Source: an uncultured bacterium | GTDB lineage: Bacteria > Planctomycetota > Phycisphaerae > Phycisphaerales > SM1A02 | Reading direction: 5' to 3' | Assembly: GCA_903914045.1 (NCBI GenBank) | Contig: CAIWNO010000046.1 | Span: 1-43,461 of the forward strand | Length of the DNA: 43,461 nucleotides | In this document: positions 42,307-43,461 of the stretch, piece by piece | Numbering within the stretch: position 1 is the stretch's first letter | Layout of the letters: the number at the start of each line of letters is the position of its first letter | Made by a program: the position numbers and the translations under genes | The notes under the pieces: generated by a model | Seen by the model: the letters and a program-made list of their open reading frames with translations, nothing else | Database searches by the model: none | What the model was told of the DNA's origin: nothing

Positions 42307-42318
42307 GCGCAATTGCGC
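42307..42318. promoter_or_regulatory. 12-bp perfect palindrome in a divergent promoter region
   Basis: GCGCAATTGCGC, a perfect 12-bp palindrome, lies in the 152-base gap between the divergent aroDE and split-barrel-like genes. It could be an operator. A single chance palindrome of this length is not improbable over a window of this size, so this is only a candidate. Confidence 0.35.
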
Positions 42319-42400
42319 GGCAACTATTTGGGCGTAAGTGACAAAGACGCGGCGGCATACGCAGAGTGTACGAAGAGCCGTGACTGATTAGCATGATGAC

Positions 42401-43018
42401 ATGCAAGAAGTTTCCATTGATGCGGCGATTGAGTTTCTTCACGGACATTTGTCTGGCTTTGTAAAATTCGATGGCGAACGCGTGGCGGTGAAATTTATTG
42501 TGGCAAGCGATGGCGCATTGGTGATGCCCGTGATGGAGGCCATGCTGTTGGCCATGGAAACCGTGCTTGAACTTCCAAATGACGACGACGAGAGCATGCA
42601 TTTAATTGTGACGCTGACTCGCCAATCCGAAACGGGAACATTCGCGCAGTGGTGCGATCGTTGGCGCGCCTATCACGGCGAGCCAGAGGATGTGCGCTGG
42701 GCCAGTGTTGCGATTGATTCGGGCCGCCTTGCGGGGTGGTTCTTGGATGATCAAGCCATGATGAAACCGAATGCTTTGGCGGCGGATGAAATCACTTTGC
42801 TGAAACAGCTCAATGCGCAGCCACGGATGTTTTTGAAAGCGCTGTGCGTGACCAACAAGGTGGAGTGCGAGGATCCGATCGCGGTGGGCGTGGACGCTGG
42901 CGGCATTGATATTCGCCGCATGCATGATGTTGGCCGCTTGCCATTTCCTATTCTGTTTGAAAACGCCGCGCAAGTTCGCTCATTTATAGAGGGCGGATCG
43001 TTGCCCAGTAATTTGTGA
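42401..43018 (+). CDS. Probable DUF2470/FMN-binding split-barrel-like protein
   Basis: A 205-residue soluble protein. The C-terminal block reads AVGVDAGGIDIRRMHDVGRL then PFPILFENAAQVRSFI. It resembles DUF2470, a domain often attached to FMN-binding split-barrel (HugZ/PPOX-like) heme-utilisation proteins, where a GVDxxGxDL strand is followed by RLPFP and a helix. The N-terminal half (SGFVKFDGERVAVKFIVASD, ALVMPVMEAMLLA) fits a beta-barrel start, but the FMN-binding residues cannot be confirmed by eye. The start is the ATG at 42401. It is divergent from aroDE and lies 51 bases before the phenylalanine hydroxylase gene on the same strand, so the two may be co-transcribed. The family assignment is tentative. 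Confidence 0.6.
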   Translation: MQEVSIDAAIEFLHGHLSGFVKFDGERVAVKFIVASDGALVMPVMEAMLLAMETVLELPNDDDESMHLIVTLTRQSETGTFAQWCDRWRAYHGEPEDVRWASVAIDSGRLAGWFLDDQAMMKPNALAADEITLLKQLNAQPRMFLKALCVTNKVECEDPIAVGVDAGGIDIRRMHDVGRLPFPILFENAAQVRSFIEGGSLPSNL

Positions 43019-43058
43019 TTCCGTGATTTCACGCCGCCACACTAGAATCAATTTCCAC

Positions 43059-43063
43059 AGGAG
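43059..43063 (+). promoter_or_regulatory. Shine-Dalgarno of the phenylalanine hydroxylase gene
   Basis: AGGAG six bases before the ATG at 43070, which confirms this start of the truncated gene. Confidence 0.7.
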
Positions 43064-43069
43064 AACCAC

Positions 43070-43461
43070 ATGGACGGATCACATCACGCTAAAAAGTTCG
43101 CGGGCAGTTTGAATCACGCAATGATTGACGACGCGCAGGCGAACGCGGCGCAAACCTACGCCAACCATTTTGGCGCGCCTGGTCATGGCGACATCACGCG
43201 TTGCTACATTGAGCAAAAATACAATGGCTACAGCGCGGAGAATCAAGAAACATGGTCCACCATGTTTGATCGCCAAATGATTTTCTTGAAGGACAATGCC
43301 AGTAAAACATATTTGGACGGCGCGGCGTTGATCAATCTTCGGCGCGACAGAATTCCCCCGCTAGCGGAGATTAATAGTTGTCTGCATCCGTTGACGCGTT
43401 GGCAAAGCCGCGCGGTGCCTGGCTACTTGCCTCCCAAAGCATTCTTTGCGTGCTTGGCGCG
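43070..43461 (+). CDS. phhA: Phenylalanine 4-monooxygenase, N-terminal part
   Basis: Iron- and tetrahydropterin-dependent aromatic amino acid hydroxylase that turns phenylalanine into tyrosine. The gene is cut by the window edge after about 130 codons; bacterial enzymes have about 260-300. The visible part matches the bacterial family. YSAENQETWSTMFDRQM corresponds to the conserved W-x-x-L/M-x-x-RQ helix. YLDGAALINLRRDRIPPLAE corresponds to the YLxG...L...RIPxLxEIN block. LTRWQSRAVPGYLPPKAFFA matches the GW-x-x-x-x-VPGLIP-x-x-x-FF segment. The iron ligands (two His and one Glu) would lie downstream. The first 40 residues have no membrane signal. Its presence beside aroDE and aroC groups aromatic amino acid genes. 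folP elsewhere in the window belongs to folate, not to the tetrahydropterin cofactor. Confidence 0.9.
   Translation, partial: MDGSHHAKKFAGSLNHAMIDDAQANAAQTYANHFGAPGHGDITRCYIEQKYNGYSAENQETWSTMFDRQMIFLKDNASKTYLDGAALINLRRDRIPPLAEINSCLHPLTRWQSRAVPGYLPPKAFFACLA

Overview
The window reads as a chromosomal segment of a free-living Gram-negative bacterium, most likely a member of the Planctomycetota close to the Phycisphaerae. This is an inference. It rests on an exosortase/EpsI pair inside an exopolysaccharide cluster, a secreted protein with dockerin-like calcium repeats, a fused AroD-AroE protein, a retained rsmH-ftsL-ftsI piece of the division/wall cluster, and many large secreted proteins without close relatives. 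Base composition looks even throughout (about half G+C). I see no insertion sequences, phage genes, integrases or CRISPR arrays. Genes are tightly packed, with repeated 4-base start/stop overlaps.

Layout. 1-2997 (+): the end of 2-oxoglutarate dehydrogenase E1, then the complete E2 succinyltransferase (TCA cycle). 3080-20900 (-): eleven genes in one direction. Reading with transcription they are a Wza-like export lipoprotein carrying a Pro-rich decapeptide repeat, an exosortase, EpsI, a 1590-residue TPR protein, a Wzz/BY-kinase-like protein with a degraded P-loop, a sugar-nucleotide epimerase, a WecA-like glycosyl-phosphate transferase, rsmH, a LysM protein, an FtsL-like protein and ftsI. Envelope polysaccharide genes therefore run by overlapping codons into the division cluster. 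21070-22011 (-) is pyrB.

22157-23818 (+): a metallophosphoesterase and two lipoproteins. 23815-31629 (-): a PQQ-type sugar dehydrogenase, an FHA-GAF-HD-GYP regulator, a secreted phosphodiesterase/alkaline phosphatase family protein, tRNA-Ala(GGC) with a strong terminator, thioredoxin, folP, and a large secreted protein of unknown function. 31739-35500 holds a multi-spanning membrane protein (+), an exported glutathione peroxidase (-) and a fusion of a degenerate PPP-type phosphatase domain with TPRs (+). 35502-37181 (-) is a secreted dockerin-bearing protein whose leader can form alternative hairpins.

37420-42248 (-): a YbeD/DUF493 protein, then an aromatic biosynthesis operon aroDE - MFS transporter - aroC. 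42401-43461 (+): a DUF2470/FMN split-barrel-like protein and the start of phenylalanine 4-monooxygenase, cut by the window edge.

The most notable signals are two domains that keep their fold signatures but have lost catalytic residues: the PPP phosphatase at 33668-35500 and the BY-kinase at 9776-12070. Next come the exosortase/EPS cluster coupled to division genes with no visible sorting substrate, and the alternative-hairpin leader of the dockerin protein. All functional statements come from reading motifs by eye; no database search was run.
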